A DNA stretch of 64,000 nucleotides from the NCBI GenBank assembly GCA_012517765.1, contig JAAYUI010000004.1, forward strand, positions 1-64,000, given 5' to 3'. The translations under genes and the position numbers were made by a program. Shown one piece after another: positions 1 through 9,244 of this stretch; position 1 is the stretch's first letter; each line of letters begins with the position of its first letter. The notes beneath the pieces are model-generated. The model did no database searches, was not told the origin of the DNA, and saw only the letters and a program-made list of their open reading frames with translations. This stretch comes from Caldisericales bacterium (GTDB lineage Bacteria; Caldisericota; Caldisericia; JAAYUI01).

Positions 1-1
1 G

Positions 2-130
2 AAGTTTCATGGTGTTGGCAAACACACATTCCATCTTCATCTGAAAGAGTGTCAGTGGAGATTCAACTTGAAGAATGACGACATTTATACTATATTATTG
101 AAGGAGTTCAGGGGCAGTCCGACTAGCTAG
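2..130 (+). pseudogene. C-terminal end of an IS1595-type (ISXO2-like) transposase, cut by the window edge
   Basis: Frame 2 is open from the first bases to the TAG at 128-130 and reads as 42 residues beginning KFHGVGKHTFHLHLKEC and ending with the pattern WRFN...IYTILLKEF. The 'HLHLKEC.WRFN' ending is typical of the DDE catalytic domain of ISXO2/IS1595-family transposases, which finish with an HLKECEFRFN-like segment. It would catalyse cut-and-paste movement of the element; its N-terminus and catalytic residues lie outside the window, so I cannot tell whether it is intact. The stop codon sits inside the 12-base palindrome GACTAGCTAGTC (121-132). Family assignment is from memory of the motif, not a search. 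Confidence 0.65.
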
Positions 131-166
131 TCTAAACCCTAAATAATAATATTAAACGGAGAATAG

Positions 167-847
167 ATGTATTGGGATACAATTAAGGGAATTGCTGAAA
201 TTCTTGTTTGTTTAGCTACAATTGTTTATGCATATTTGACTTATAAACTAATAAAACATAGTGAACGCATTCTACAAAGCAACTACAAGCCTATGCTTGA
301 TATAGACTTACATTGTGATATAGACTCATATTATTTATCTTGTGAATACAAATCAGGATATGTCCTTATCAATAATATCGGTAATTCTCCAGCATTACAT
401 ATGAATATAAAAATAATGAATATTTTTCCAAAAAATTCTTTTGGATACCCTACAAACTCTACATTAACAAATGAGGATAGAATATATATGCGACCGGTTG
501 ATTCGGAAGGCAAAGCAATAAAAATTGATTTCATATATGAGAATCCGAAAAAATTTTATGAAGAATATGTTTCCAGAAATCAATGGATCGATGAGTATGA
601 TGAAAAAACTGGCCAAATCAAAACTCATAAAGAAGATATTGATAGAAAAGGTATTATTGAAAAAATAATCAGAAACAAAGATTTATGGATACAATTAAGA
701 GTAGATTTAAGATACGAGAATTTGTTGGGTAATAAATCTCAAGAATCAAAATCATATTTTTTAATGGTAGATGAAAATTTAAGTTTTTCCCAAGTAATTC
801 CGCAATCTTTCACAAACCCAATAAAAATCCAAAAGCCAGGGCAATAA
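167..847 (+). CDS. Membrane-anchored protein of unknown function next to the transposase tail
   Basis: This 226-residue protein is not recognised. It has one N-terminal hydrophobic segment (about residues 8-28, GIAEILVCLATIVYAYLTY), then a cytosolic-looking domain without Cys or His motifs that I recognise. An SD-like GGAG lies 7 bases before the ATG at 167. The gene is visibly far more AT-rich than the fix operon beside it (runs such as AAAATAATGAATATTTTTCC), and it lies 36 bases after a transposase stop codon, so recent acquisition or carriage as a passenger gene is plausible. Similar short single-TM proteins are often annotated 'hypothetical' beside mobile elements. The stop codon is embedded in a strong terminator hairpin. 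Confidence 0.7.
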   Translation: MYWDTIKGIAEILVCLATIVYAYLTYKLIKHSERILQSNYKPMLDIDLHCDIDSYYLSCEYKSGYVLINNIGNSPALHMNIKIMNIFPKNSFGYPTNSTLTNEDRIYMRPVDSEGKAIKIDFIYENPKKFYEEYVSRNQWIDEYDEKTGQIKTHKEDIDRKGIIEKIIRNKDLWIQLRVDLRYENLLGNKSQESKSYFLMVDENLSFSQVIPQSFTNPIKIQKPGQ

Positions 848-862
848 AACCCTGGCTTTTGG
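829..862. terminator. Bidirectional terminator hairpin between the AT-rich gene and fixX
   Basis: Perfect 13-bp stem: 829-841 (CCAAAAGCCAGGG) pairs with 850-862, with an 8-base loop that contains the TAA stop codon of the upstream gene. The A-run in one arm and T-run in the other allow it to work for both converging units. A smaller palindrome, GCCCTTAAAAGGGC, follows at 881-894. Confidence 0.8.
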
Positions 863-900
863 TTAACAACAAAACTTGTCGCCCTTAAAAGGGCACAAAA

Positions 901-1176
901 TCATCCAAACTTGTGCTGCACACCGTAGCCGCCCCTTGGGAAGTTCCAGGTGATATTGAAATACGGGCACCCTATCCTGCAGGAACCGCACTCAAGGCAA
1001 CCTTCATAGACCACCCTGATGTGGTCTTCGTCCCAGATGTAGACCTTTGCCGGGCAGAAGATTGTGCAGGGCTTGCCTTCGCATTTCCTGCAAACTTCCA
1101 TGTCGGCGATCTTCAGGTGGGTGTTGTGGTCGACGCGATACCTTGTTGTGTAGAGTTTGTCTTCTATTTTGCTCAT
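901..1176 (-). CDS. fixX: FixX-type ferredoxin-like protein of the Etf complex
   Basis: A 91-residue iron-sulfur protein that passes electrons within the FixABCX complex, in which FixABCX couples NADH oxidation to reduction of quinone and of ferredoxin or flavodoxin. The cluster ligands are visible: C29xxC32 and C37...C41P, then the classic C60xxC63xxC66xxxC70P for a 4Fe-4S centre. I place the start at ATG 1176 rather than at the upstream ATG 1200: it overlaps the fixC stop as ATGA and has GGAGGT 7 bases before it. It is the last gene of the four-gene minus-strand operon etfB-etfA-fixC-fixX and ends shortly before a strong hairpin. Confidence 0.92.
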   Translation of the reverse strand: MSKIEDKLYTTRYRVDHNTHLKIADMEVCRKCEGKPCTIFCPAKVYIWDEDHIRVVYEGCLECGSCRIGCPYFNITWNFPRGGYGVQHKFG

Positions 1177-2474
1177 TTCACAGACCTCCATGCTCTCCAC
1201 GCCAGGCCCATGAGCCTGTAGAGACCGACTTTTTTCCTTATGTTCCTGACTATGATTTTCTGTTTTTCCTTTTTGGACTTGCCATCGACAAGGAGCATCT
1301 CTTCGATCATGTCGCCAACTACGTCTGGCAGGGTCTGGAATATCATTGGGTTGTTGAACAGGAGGTGCGGGAATTTTCTGTATTTGCGCATGTCCCTGAG
1401 GACGAAGGAATTTTTGACATTTGCGTCGTACTCCGAGAGTGCCCTCTCCGAGGTGTCGCCTTCCTTGATGGCCTTTACTGCCATCTCTCCGGCCAGCCTT
1501 CCTGTTTCCTGCGCCAGGTTGGTCCCTTCGCGGTGCAGGGCATTGAAGAGCATTGCCGTGTCGCCACAGAGCAGATAGCCATTGCCATAGAGTTTTGGTA
1601 TTGTGTCGTATCCACCCTCCGGGAGCCAGTGGGCGACGTATTCCTTTGTCTGCCCGCCATCAACAAACGGCTTTATCATCGGGTGCTCTTTGAGCTTGTC
1701 GATCATCTCGTACGGGGTGACTTTGGATTTCTTCCACTGTTCGAGGTTGGCGCCGATTCCAAGGGAGACTGTGTCCTTGTTGGTGTACATGATCGCCACG
1801 CCGTCCATCTTGTCGGCAAGCGAGCCGAGGATTTCAAAGGTCACGCCTTCGCCGGGCTTTGCTCCAAAGCGCTTTGTGACTTCCTCTTCCGAGAGCTGGA
1901 TGGTTTCCTTGACGGAGAGCGCGACGTGTTCGGCTTTTACTTCCTTGCGGATGCCTGCCCTGACAAGGAGCGGTGACTGAGCGCCATCGGCAAAGATGAC
2001 CAGCTTGCAATGGAGGTCTCCATCCGGCCTGCCAGTGCGGACGCCAATCACCTTTCCGGTTGATTCCCTGAGGACTTCTTCAACAACAGTGTTATTTACA
2101 ATCAGAACGCCAGCCTCTTTTGCCTTGTTGGCATACCAGCGGTCCCATTTTGCCCTGTGGGTCGTGATGACGTTTGGTGGATCGCTGAAACGGTCTGTCT
2201 TGTAACCCACTTGCATTGCACCATGGTCATTGGCAAAAACGATCCTTGAGTCGGTGATGACTCTCTCTATTGGCGCAGTTTTGTCTTTCCAGAAATCGGG
2301 GAGGATCTTTTCGATTTCGTGGACATAGACGACACCGCCATAGACATTCTTCGAGCCAGGGAATTCTCCCCTCTCGATAACGATCGTCTTGATTCCGGCC
2401 CTTGCCGCAACGATTGCGGCGCTCATGCCTGCCGGCCCGCCTCCAACGATTACCAGATCAAAGGTTTCTTCCAT
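1173..2474 (-). CDS. fixC: FixC / ETF-quinone oxidoreductase family flavoprotein
   Basis: A 433-residue FAD enzyme of the geranylgeranyl-reductase/ETF-QO superfamily, the quinone-facing subunit of FixABCX. The N-terminus has the dinucleotide fold GGGPAG (residues 11-16) followed by the ERGEFPGSKNVYGG segment typical of FixC. The second FAD signature near the C-terminal third reads GYLLCGDTAMLFNALHREG. The start ATG overlaps the etfA stop by one base (TAATG) and the stop overlaps fixX (ATGA), so the four products are translationally coupled. Length matches family members (about 430 residues). It is likely membrane-associated rather than integral, as no transmembrane segment is seen. Confidence 0.93.
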   Translation of the reverse strand: MEETFDLVIVGGGPAGMSAAIVAARAGIKTIVIERGEFPGSKNVYGGVVYVHEIEKILPDFWKDKTAPIERVITDSRIVFANDHGAMQVGYKTDRFSDPPNVITTHRAKWDRWYANKAKEAGVLIVNNTVVEEVLRESTGKVIGVRTGRPDGDLHCKLVIFADGAQSPLLVRAGIRKEVKAEHVALSVKETIQLSEEEVTKRFGAKPGEGVTFEILGSLADKMDGVAIMYTNKDTVSLGIGANLEQWKKSKVTPYEMIDKLKEHPMIKPFVDGGQTKEYVAHWLPEGGYDTIPKLYGNGYLLCGDTAMLFNALHREGTNLAQETGRLAGEMAVKAIKEGDTSERALSEYDANVKNSFVLRDMRKYRKFPHLLFNNPMIFQTLPDVVGDMIEEMLLVDGKSKKEKQKIIVRNIRKKVGLYRLMGLAWRAWRSVK

Positions 2475-3487
2475 TATTGCCTCCCCATTCTCTTCTTGAG
2501 CTCTTCAATCACGGCAGGAACAATGGCTTGCCATGAGCCTACAATCGAGACGGTCGCGACCTTGAATATCGGAGCGTTCGGGTCGGAGTTGATCGCAATG
2601 ATGCAATCAGAGTTCTGCATTCCAACAAGGTGCTGGATTGCTCCGGAGATTCCAACAGCAATGTATACCCTTGGAACAACGGTTTTTCCAGTCTGCCCGA
2701 CTTGGCGGTCAGGAGTTATTGCGCCTGCTTCGACAAGCGGTCTTGAACCACAAAGTTCTCCACCGATCAGCTTTGCAAGCTCTTTGAGCTTATCGAGGCC
2801 AGCCGGTGTGTTGCATCCTCTTCCACCAGCCACGAGTATTTTTGCATGCTCGATTTCAACGCTTTCCAGGCAAGAGTCTGGAATATATTCAAGTATCTTG
2901 ACGGTGAGGTCTTTTGGATCTACCGGCACAGATTCCTTTATTACATGTCCCTGTCTCTTTGGGTCTGGTTCTGGCATCTTCATGACCTTCGGGCGAACCG
3001 TTGACATCTGCGGCTTGCCCTTCTGGCAGAAGATAGTGGCCATGATGTTTCCACCAAATGTTGGCCTTGTGGATAAGAGCTTTTTTGACTGGTCATCAAT
3101 GTCCAGGCCAGTGCAGTCTGCGGTAAGGCCAGCCTTGAGAACTGTTGCAATGGCACCAGAGAGGTCACGGCCAAGGTTTGTTGCACCGATGAGTGCAATG
3201 TCGGGCTTGTACTTGTTTACAACTTCGACAAACGCCTTTGCGTATGTCTTTGTTATATAGTTTTTATAGCCTGGATCGTCAACGACGTAAACGACGTCGG
3301 CACCATAAGCAATTGCGTCTTTTGCGAATTTTTCGACATCATGGCCAATGATGAGCGCCTGAACATTCTGGTTGATCTTGGAGGCCAGTTTTTTTGCTTC
3401 TCCAAGCAATTCCCAGCCAACCTCCTGGACCTTGCCATCTGTCACTTCAATGAATACAAGTACACCTTTCCATTCCTGGTCACTCAT
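2474..3487 (-). CDS. etfA: Electron transfer flavoprotein alpha subunit (FixB)
   Basis: A 337-residue ETF alpha subunit. The N-terminal adenine-nucleotide-hydrolase-like domain (GVLVFIEV...) precedes the C-terminal FAD-binding domain, where AGGRGCNT (about residue 220), the SRPLVEAG segment, SGAIQHLVGM and INSDPNAPIFKVA are the usual FAD contacts. The start is taken as ATG 3487, which overlaps the etfB stop (ATGA) and has AAGGGG 10 bases upstream; a GTG three codons earlier is a less likely alternative. With EtfB it forms the heterodimer that binds the flavins and feeds FixC and FixX. Confidence 0.94.
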   Translation of the reverse strand: MSDQEWKGVLVFIEVTDGKVQEVGWELLGEAKKLASKINQNVQALIIGHDVEKFAKDAIAYGADVVYVVDDPGYKNYITKTYAKAFVEVVNKYKPDIALIGATNLGRDLSGAIATVLKAGLTADCTGLDIDDQSKKLLSTRPTFGGNIMATIFCQKGKPQMSTVRPKVMKMPEPDPKRQGHVIKESVPVDPKDLTVKILEYIPDSCLESVEIEHAKILVAGGRGCNTPAGLDKLKELAKLIGGELCGSRPLVEAGAITPDRQVGQTGKTVVPRVYIAVGISGAIQHLVGMQNSDCIIAINSDPNAPIFKVATVSIVGSWQAIVPAVIEELKKRMGRQ

Positions 3488-4320
3488 CTCTTGCACACCC
3501 CTTCTTCACCAAACACTGCCTCTTTGAAGTGCTGGTTATCAAAAACGACGTCCAGCGCTTTCTTGACGGCATCGGAGCCATCAAACTTCGGTCCGCCCTC
3601 TCTTGGGGGTGGCGTGAAGATGCGCTTTACCCAGGTCGGACTTCCCTTGAAGCCGATCTGTTCGGTATCGGCCTTGATTTCTGCAGCACACCATTCATCA
3701 ACCTTGGCCCTTTCGGCAGCAATGATGCCCCTGAGGGTGGCATATCTTGGTTCATTTATGTCTTTCTCGACAGTCAGAAGTGCCGGCAACTGGGCCTGGA
3801 CAACCTGTACGCCCTTTGCAAGCCTGCGTCTTGCAACGACTGTTTTTGCGTTAAAATCTATCTTATCAACCTGGGTCACATAGGTCACCTGGTCAAAACC
3901 AAGCCTGCAAGCAACTCCCGGGCCTGTCTGTGCAGTATCGCCATCAACGGCCTGCTTGCCACAAATCACCAGATCAACCTTCTCGCCATCGGCCTCAAGC
4001 CTCTTTATTCCCTGGGCAAGAACGTAAGATGTGGCCAGTGTGTCTGAAGCAGCAAATCCCCTGTCCTGGAGAAGGATGACCCTGTCAACACCCATCGAAA
4101 AGGTTTCTTTGAGAGCCATCGCGGCCTGCGGTGGACCCATTGTGATGACCGTAACTTTTCCACCATACTGCTCGCGAAGCTGGAGGGCCAGCTCTGTGGC
4201 ATTCATGTCAAAGGGATTGACGATTGATTCAACGCCCGCACGGACAATTGTGTTCTTTTCGGGGTCTATCTTGACCTCCTGGGTGTCCGGCACCTGTTTA
4301 ATGAGCACAACAATGTGCAT
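3484..4320 (-). CDS. etfB: Electron transfer flavoprotein beta subunit (FixA)
   Basis: A 278-residue ETF beta subunit. The start MHIVVLIKQVPDTQEVKID is characteristic, and the nucleotide-binding loop VICGKQAVDGDTAQTGP (centred near residue 130) is the family signature. In FixAB-type bifurcating ETFs this subunit carries the flavin that receives the NADH hydride and splits the pair; placement with fixC and fixX supports that type, but the bifurcating function is inferred from gene order. It is the first gene of the operon and has a strong SD (AGGAGG, 6 bases before ATG). Confidence 0.94.
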   Translation of the reverse strand: MHIVVLIKQVPDTQEVKIDPEKNTIVRAGVESIVNPFDMNATELALQLREQYGGKVTVITMGPPQAAMALKETFSMGVDRVILLQDRGFAASDTLATSYVLAQGIKRLEADGEKVDLVICGKQAVDGDTAQTGPGVACRLGFDQVTYVTQVDKIDFNAKTVVARRRLAKGVQVVQAQLPALLTVEKDINEPRYATLRGIIAAERAKVDEWCAAEIKADTEQIGFKGSPTWVKRIFTPPPREGGPKFDGSDAVKKALDVVFDNQHFKEAVFGEEGVCKR

Positions 4321-4571
4321 AGCTTACCTCCTGGGTGCTTTTCTGGAGCTTTGTCATGACTCCAACAAGCAACAGTTTAGAGCACCGTTTTCACATAAAA
4401 ATTACAATAGCAACAAAGGTTTGGCCTGCAAGATAGGAACTGGCACCATTTTCAATATTGAGATTAAAATAAGCCTAAAACGTGAAAACTTGCCAAATTC
4501 AAAGACATGAAATCATGTTCCAGCTTAACTTGAGACGCAAAAGTAATTCGTGAAAAAATTAACTGGTTACC

Positions 4572-6638
4572 CTATCTTCTCCCCTTCTTCTTGCGAAACT
4601 CGGCCTGGGTGAGCTTCTGCTTGAGTTTCTTTGCAGTTTTTGTTCGAGATGATGATTCATCAAATCCTTTTCCCTTGACCAGCAATTCACCTCTCAGAAT
4701 GGCAACCTGGTCCCTTATTTTTGCGGCTTTCTCAAACTCCAGCATTGCAGCGGCAAGGTTCATCTCGTCGGTGAGCTGAAGGATCATCGCCTGTATGTCT
4801 TTCTCTGTCATGGCACCAGAAAGCTTCGATTCCTGTTGTGGTGTCCCAATACTCAAGAGTTCTCTTATGGCTTTCCTTATCGTCTCTGGCTTGATGTTGT
4901 GCTCTATGTTGAACTCGTTTTGGATGGCCCTTCTTCTATTGGTTTCTTCAATCGCAAGCTTCATTGAATCCGTCACTCCATCGGCATACATGATGACTTT
5001 TCCAGACACGTTTCTGGCGGCCCTTCCAATGGTTTGTATCAAAGATGTCGAAGAACGGAGGAACCCCTCCTTATCGGCGTCAAGTATTGCAATGAGTGAC
5101 ACCTCAGGCAGATCAAGCCCCTCCCTGAGCAGGTTGACACCAACAACAACATCAAATGTCCCTTCCCTGAGCTTCTTGAGTATTTCGACCCTCTCTATGG
5201 TACCTATGTCTGAGTGGAGGTAGCAAACCTTGAAACCTTGCAAAAGGAGATGGTCGGACAGGTTCTCGGCCATCTTTTTGGTCAGGACTGTCACAAGCAC
5301 CCTCTCGTTTTTGGCCACTCTTGCCTCTATCTCCTTTTTGAGGTCATCTATCTGTCCTTTTATCGGTTTTACCTCTATTTCAGGATCAAGAAGACCGGTT
5401 GGCCTGATAAGCTGTTCAGCGACCTGTTCGGAGCTGGAGATCTCGAAATCACTCGGGGTTGCAGAGACAAAGACTGCCTGGTGCATGAAATTATGGAACT
5501 CGTCCCAGTTGAGCGGCCTGTTTTCCATGGCAGACGGGAGCCTGAAACCATAATCAACCAGGACCTTCTTTCTGGCCTTGTCTCCCGCATACATTCCCCT
5601 GATCTGTGGAAGTGTTATGTGGGATTCGTCAATGATCATGAAAAAATCATCCTGGAAAAAGTTCATCAGGGTATAGGGCCTCTCTCCTGGCTGTCTTCCG
5701 GATAGGTGCATGCTATAGTTTTCAATACCGTTGCAGTAGCCGATTTCCTTGAGCATCTCAAGGTCATATTTTGTTCTCTCCTCGATCCTTTCGGCCTCTA
5801 GCGGCTTGCCGTTCTCCTTGAAATATTTGATCCTATCATCCAGTTCGTTCATGATCATCGGGATTGCATAATCAAGCCTGGCCTGTGTTGTAACAAACTG
5901 TTTTGCCGGGAAGAACAAAAACCCTTCCATCTCCTCGCCAACAGATGAAAGAACCGGATCAAGCTTTGATATTTTCACTATTTCGTCAAACTCGAACTCA
6001 ACCCTGACAGCATTTTCCTGCTCGGGTGGCCATACATCAACAGTCGAGCCAATCACCCTGACATTCCCGGCCTCAAAGGCGATGTTGTTTCTTGAGTACT
6101 GCATGGCGACAAGCCCTCTTACAAACTCGTCCCTGAGTATCGTGTCTCCCTTTTTCACTGCTACAACCTGTTCCTGGTAGCCTTCTGGCGATTCCCAGCC
6201 ATAGATACATGAGACAGAAGCAACCACAATAACGTCTCTGCGTTCCAGCAACGAACGGACTGTCGAGTGTCGAAGGCGCTGGATGTCTTCATTGATGTCG
6301 GTCTCTTTTGCTATGTAGAGGTCAGAGCTTGGAACATAAGCCTCTGGCTGGTAGTAATCGTAATATGACACAAAATACTCTACCGCATTCTCCGGGAAAA
6401 ACTCCGAAAGCTCAGAATAAAGCTGGGCTGCAAGGGTCTTGTTGTGGGCTATGACAAGCGTTGGCCTGTTGATCTTCTCTATGACCTTGGCCATTGTGTA
6501 TGTCTTTCCAGAACCGGTGACACCAAGAAGGGTCTGGAAGTGCATGCCTCTCCAGATTCCATCTACAAGCTTCTCTATGGCTTGCGGCTGGTCACCGGCA
6601 GGGCTGAAATCCGAAACAACTTTGAAACTTTTTTCCAC
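4572..6638 (-). CDS. uvrB: UvrABC excision repair helicase subunit UvrB
   Basis: A 688-residue UvrB, the damage-verifying helicase-like subunit of nucleotide excision repair. Visible landmarks are the Walker A GVTGSGKT (39-46), the beta-hairpin YYDYYQPEAYVP (92-103) that clamps the strand, DESH (337-340, Walker B), helicase motif V/VI (LLREGLDLPEVS, QTIGRAARN) and the C-terminal UVR motif that contacts UvrC (MNLAAAMLEFEKAAKIRDQ). The initiation codon is GTG at 6638. Full length compared with the family. It lies downstream of a terminator, so probably has its own promoter. Confidence 0.97.
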   Translation of the reverse strand: MEKSFKVVSDFSPAGDQPQAIEKLVDGIWRGMHFQTLLGVTGSGKTYTMAKVIEKINRPTLVIAHNKTLAAQLYSELSEFFPENAVEYFVSYYDYYQPEAYVPSSDLYIAKETDINEDIQRLRHSTVRSLLERRDVIVVASVSCIYGWESPEGYQEQVVAVKKGDTILRDEFVRGLVAMQYSRNNIAFEAGNVRVIGSTVDVWPPEQENAVRVEFEFDEIVKISKLDPVLSSVGEEMEGFLFFPAKQFVTTQARLDYAIPMIMNELDDRIKYFKENGKPLEAERIEERTKYDLEMLKEIGYCNGIENYSMHLSGRQPGERPYTLMNFFQDDFFMIIDESHITLPQIRGMYAGDKARKKVLVDYGFRLPSAMENRPLNWDEFHNFMHQAVFVSATPSDFEISSSEQVAEQLIRPTGLLDPEIEVKPIKGQIDDLKKEIEARVAKNERVLVTVLTKKMAENLSDHLLLQGFKVCYLHSDIGTIERVEILKKLREGTFDVVVGVNLLREGLDLPEVSLIAILDADKEGFLRSSTSLIQTIGRAARNVSGKVIMYADGVTDSMKLAIEETNRRRAIQNEFNIEHNIKPETIRKAIRELLSIGTPQQESKLSGAMTEKDIQAMILQLTDEMNLAAAMLEFEKAAKIRDQVAILRGELLVKGKGFDESSSRTKTAKKLKQKLTQAEFRKKKGRR

Positions 6639-6662
6639 AAGTGGATATTACTCCAAAATGCC

Positions 6663-6709
6663 GGAGAGGGGCAACTAACGACCAAGAAAATCCTCGTTGC
6701 CCCCTCTCC
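6663..6709 (-). terminator. Terminator hairpin after the Acg-type nitroreductase gene
   Basis: GGAGAGGGGCAAC at 6663-6675 is complementary to GTTGCCCCCTCTCC at 6696-6709 with a single bulged base and a 20-base loop. It starts 8 bases beyond the stop of the minus-strand gene at 6718, and a T-rich stretch (ATTTTGG) follows on the minus strand. It lies just upstream of uvrB. Confidence 0.6.
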
Positions 6710-6717
6710 ATTGTTTT

Positions 6718-7902
6718 CTAGAAAACCATTTCCATGAGATCACGTCTCATTGTTCGCTGGGCCTGCCTTGATGGCTTCCCAATCCTGAAAAGCATCTGCA
6801 CAGCTTCTCCATTCCTTGCGTAATCGGCATGGATATTGCTTTTTATCTCTTCCATAAGCCCATACTCCTGCAACGCCTGGCTCAATGGCTGAACACAAAG
6901 ACCTTCAGTGTTTGCTGCAAGTACGAGTTTTGCGTAACAAATTCCCGATTTCAACTGCATTTCTCTGGAGTTGTCCTTTGAAAGCATGATCCCGAATGCC
7001 GGTGTGCCAGCAACAGCTTCTCTGGTGGACTTAAGGAAAGAACCTGAAGTGGCCTTTTCGCTGTTCATGGATGGAATGACAGTCAGCATTACCTGGGCAA
7101 CCATCATTTTGACACCAGAAACACCCTGGCTTTCAAACGAGAAACCATACCTGAATTTATTTTTCTGCCTCTCATTGGCCCTGAAAAGCTTCCTGTTGGC
7201 CTGGGCAACATCCTTTATCCTGGCTTCAATATTGGCCGCCTCCATGACGTAATTACCTATCCTGATAAGGTTTGCGTCGTCCTGGTAAATCTGCATTCTG
7301 AGACCACTGGCATTGCACATATCAGAAAGCTGGCTACAGACATCATGCCCAATCTTGTCAGGAAGGTATGGAAATCTGTTTGTGCCAGCCATAAATATGG
7401 AGGCATAAGACCTGTCATCAAAACCCTTCGGCATGCCAATGGTTATCGCCGCGACAGATTTTGATTCAAGAGAAGCAGTTGTTCCCTGGCTATCAAAATT
7501 CCCTTCAGGAAAAATCTCCATATTCAGCTGGCAACCCATTTTCTGTGCCGTAACTTCTGCGTAACCAAGAAATGTTCCGCAACTTACAACAGTCTGTCTG
7601 ACAAAAGGATCTATCTCTCTTGTAAGCCTGGAAGGGTCAACAAAAAGTTTAAATCTCAAGTTGTCCTTGGGGTCAAGCCTAATTATCCAGGGCTGCATAT
7701 TATGGCCGTTTGGCGCCAGAATGGCATGGGCACAAACCTTAAGCCTCATATCATCGAATCTTTCGTGGTAGCATGTACTCCACGGTTCAAGGTAACATTT
7801 TGACAATTTTCCTCCAATATTTGAGAGAGTGTCAAGCTGGCGGCCTGAAAAACAATGCCGACAGATATTTTTTAACAACCAAACCACACACACCTTCACC
7901 AC
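6718..7902 (-). CDS. Acg-type nitroreductase family FMN oxidoreductase
   Basis: Up to 394 residues. The motif AILAPNGHNMQPWIIRL (about residues 60-76) matches the conserved 'apS-HNtQPW' segment of Acg-like nitroreductase-fold proteins, which are double-length, FMN-binding relatives of NfsB with unclear substrates. Typical late motifs follow, such as AGTPAFGIML near the C-terminal third. No membrane segment or signal is clear. The start is uncertain: the reading frame opens with GTG GTG at 7902 without a clear SD, and the ATG at 7749 (giving MRLKVCAHAILAP) would leave little ahead of the domain. The gene stands alone with its own terminator. Confidence 0.75.
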   Translation of the reverse strand: MVKVCVVWLLKNICRHCFSGRQLDTLSNIGGKLSKCYLEPWSTCYHERFDDMRLKVCAHAILAPNGHNMQPWIIRLDPKDNLRFKLFVDPSRLTREIDPFVRQTVVSCGTFLGYAEVTAQKMGCQLNMEIFPEGNFDSQGTTASLESKSVAAITIGMPKGFDDRSYASIFMAGTNRFPYLPDKIGHDVCSQLSDMCNASGLRMQIYQDDANLIRIGNYVMEAANIEARIKDVAQANRKLFRANERQKNKFRYGFSFESQGVSGVKMMVAQVMLTVIPSMNSEKATSGSFLKSTREAVAGTPAFGIMLSKDNSREMQLKSGICYAKLVLAANTEGLCVQPLSQALQEYGLMEEIKSNIHADYARNGEAVQMLFRIGKPSRQAQRTMRRDLMEMVF

Positions 7903-7996
7903 CGGACAAACACTTTGACAATTTTTAAGAGGAAATGTTTTTTACCGTGGGACAATGCAACTCTTCAGGCCAAGAACAGATGTATTTCAAAAAACA

Positions 7997-8024
7997 TTGA
8001 TGGATCAAAGACAACAATTATAAA
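7997..8024 (+). promoter_or_regulatory. Candidate promoter of the CAP-domain gene
   Basis: TTGATG (7997-8002) and TATAAA (8019-8024) are separated by 16 bases, the same spacing as the other promoters seen in this window. Predicted transcription start about 8031, leaving a roughly 100-base leader with a good SD before the ATG at 8131. Confidence 0.4.
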
Positions 8025-8130
8025 TATAGGTCAATTCAAATCAAATTGTTGTTTTAACCGACAAAAAACAATTCCATATAAGATTATCTTGAAAATGAAC
8101 CACATTCCCTTTTGCGGTTTAAGGAGATAC

Positions 8131-9237
8131 ATGAAAAGAATCTCTCTAATTTTGGCAATCACGCTTCTGGTATCATCATTCCTGTGGGCAACGGCTGGAA
8201 AAACGGCGACAAATCCATCAACAGAACTTCTCGGCCTCATAAACGCCTACAGGGCAACCAAAAAACTCTCGCCACTCGAAACAAACCCTGTTCTGACAAA
8301 ACTGGCCACTGATCATAGCAAGGACATGGCCTCGCACAAGAAACTAAGCCACAACAGCACAAATGGTGATACTTTTGCAAAAAGAATTGAAAAGTCAGGG
8401 CTCAGATCAACCTATTCGGTTGAGAACATAGCCATGACTTCAAGCGTAACATATGCAAAACAGATGTTTGAGCTTTGGAAAAAATCGCCGCCGCATAATG
8501 CCAACATGCTCAACAACAAGATAAACTCTGCAGGTTTTGGTTTCTCGAAGAGCAAAGACGGCTACTGGTACGGGACTTTTGATGGGGCCGCAATAAAAAA
8601 GATACCGGTCAGAAAGATCGGCTCTTTCAAGGACGAGCTTTGTACTTTCTCAAGAAAACCCCATTACGTCACATACAAGAACCAGACCGGCAAAAACACA
8701 AAATTTACTGTGAAGACTTCTTACAAGAATGGCAGCGGATGGCTGAATCCGAACATTAAAAGCTTCACGCTCCCGCCTGGGGGAACCCAGTCCATAGGAT
8801 GCATTGTTTTTAGTGGAGAACTCAAATCAGGAACATACAACGGTTCTGTGCAGATCGAATGGAACGACGGTATCGACGAGTACATATACGAGATGATGAT
8901 AAAACCCTCAAAAATCAAGCTGGATTGCAATGTTCCACAAAGCATTTCGAACCTGAAGGGGACCAGATTCACAGTAAGGGTGACCGTAAAAAATCTTGGT
9001 GAGTGTCCATCAAAGATCAGGCTGGTGGCCTCCTCGACAGTCAAGGGGCTCTCGTATTCCATCAAAAATCCTGAAATAACCTGCTTCCCAAATGCAACGT
9101 CAAGCTCGGAAATAGTCGTGACACTAACACAAACACTCGAAGGCGGAAAACCTTTCGATTTCATAGCATCAATCGAGTTTGCATCAGAAAAAATATCTGT
9201 AAAAAAAACCATCATGCCAAAAATGGCGATAGGCTAG
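8131..9237 (+). CDS. Secreted CAP (SCP/PR1)-domain protein
   Basis: A 368-residue exported protein. It begins MKRISLILAITLLVSSFLWA, a signal peptide, followed by a CAP domain (about residues 28-150) with the family's His/Glu pocket visible as ATDHSKDMASHKKLSHNS, SVENIAMT and KSPPHNANMLN. The C-terminal 200 residues look like two immunoglobulin-like beta domains that I do not recognise. Bacterial CAP proteins are usually extracellular; the molecular function is generally unknown. The start is fixed by AAGGAG at 8121-8126, five bases before the ATG; the in-frame extension up to 7915 lacks both SD and signal-peptide character. Confidence 0.85.
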   Translation: MKRISLILAITLLVSSFLWATAGKTATNPSTELLGLINAYRATKKLSPLETNPVLTKLATDHSKDMASHKKLSHNSTNGDTFAKRIEKSGLRSTYSVENIAMTSSVTYAKQMFELWKKSPPHNANMLNNKINSAGFGFSKSKDGYWYGTFDGAAIKKIPVRKIGSFKDELCTFSRKPHYVTYKNQTGKNTKFTVKTSYKNGSGWLNPNIKSFTLPPGGTQSIGCIVFSGELKSGTYNGSVQIEWNDGIDEYIYEMMIKPSKIKLDCNVPQSISNLKGTRFTVRVTVKNLGECPSKIRLVASSTVKGLSYSIKNPEITCFPNATSSSEIVVTLTQTLEGGKPFDFIASIEFASEKISVKKTIMPKMAIG

Positions 9238-9244
9238 CAAAACA

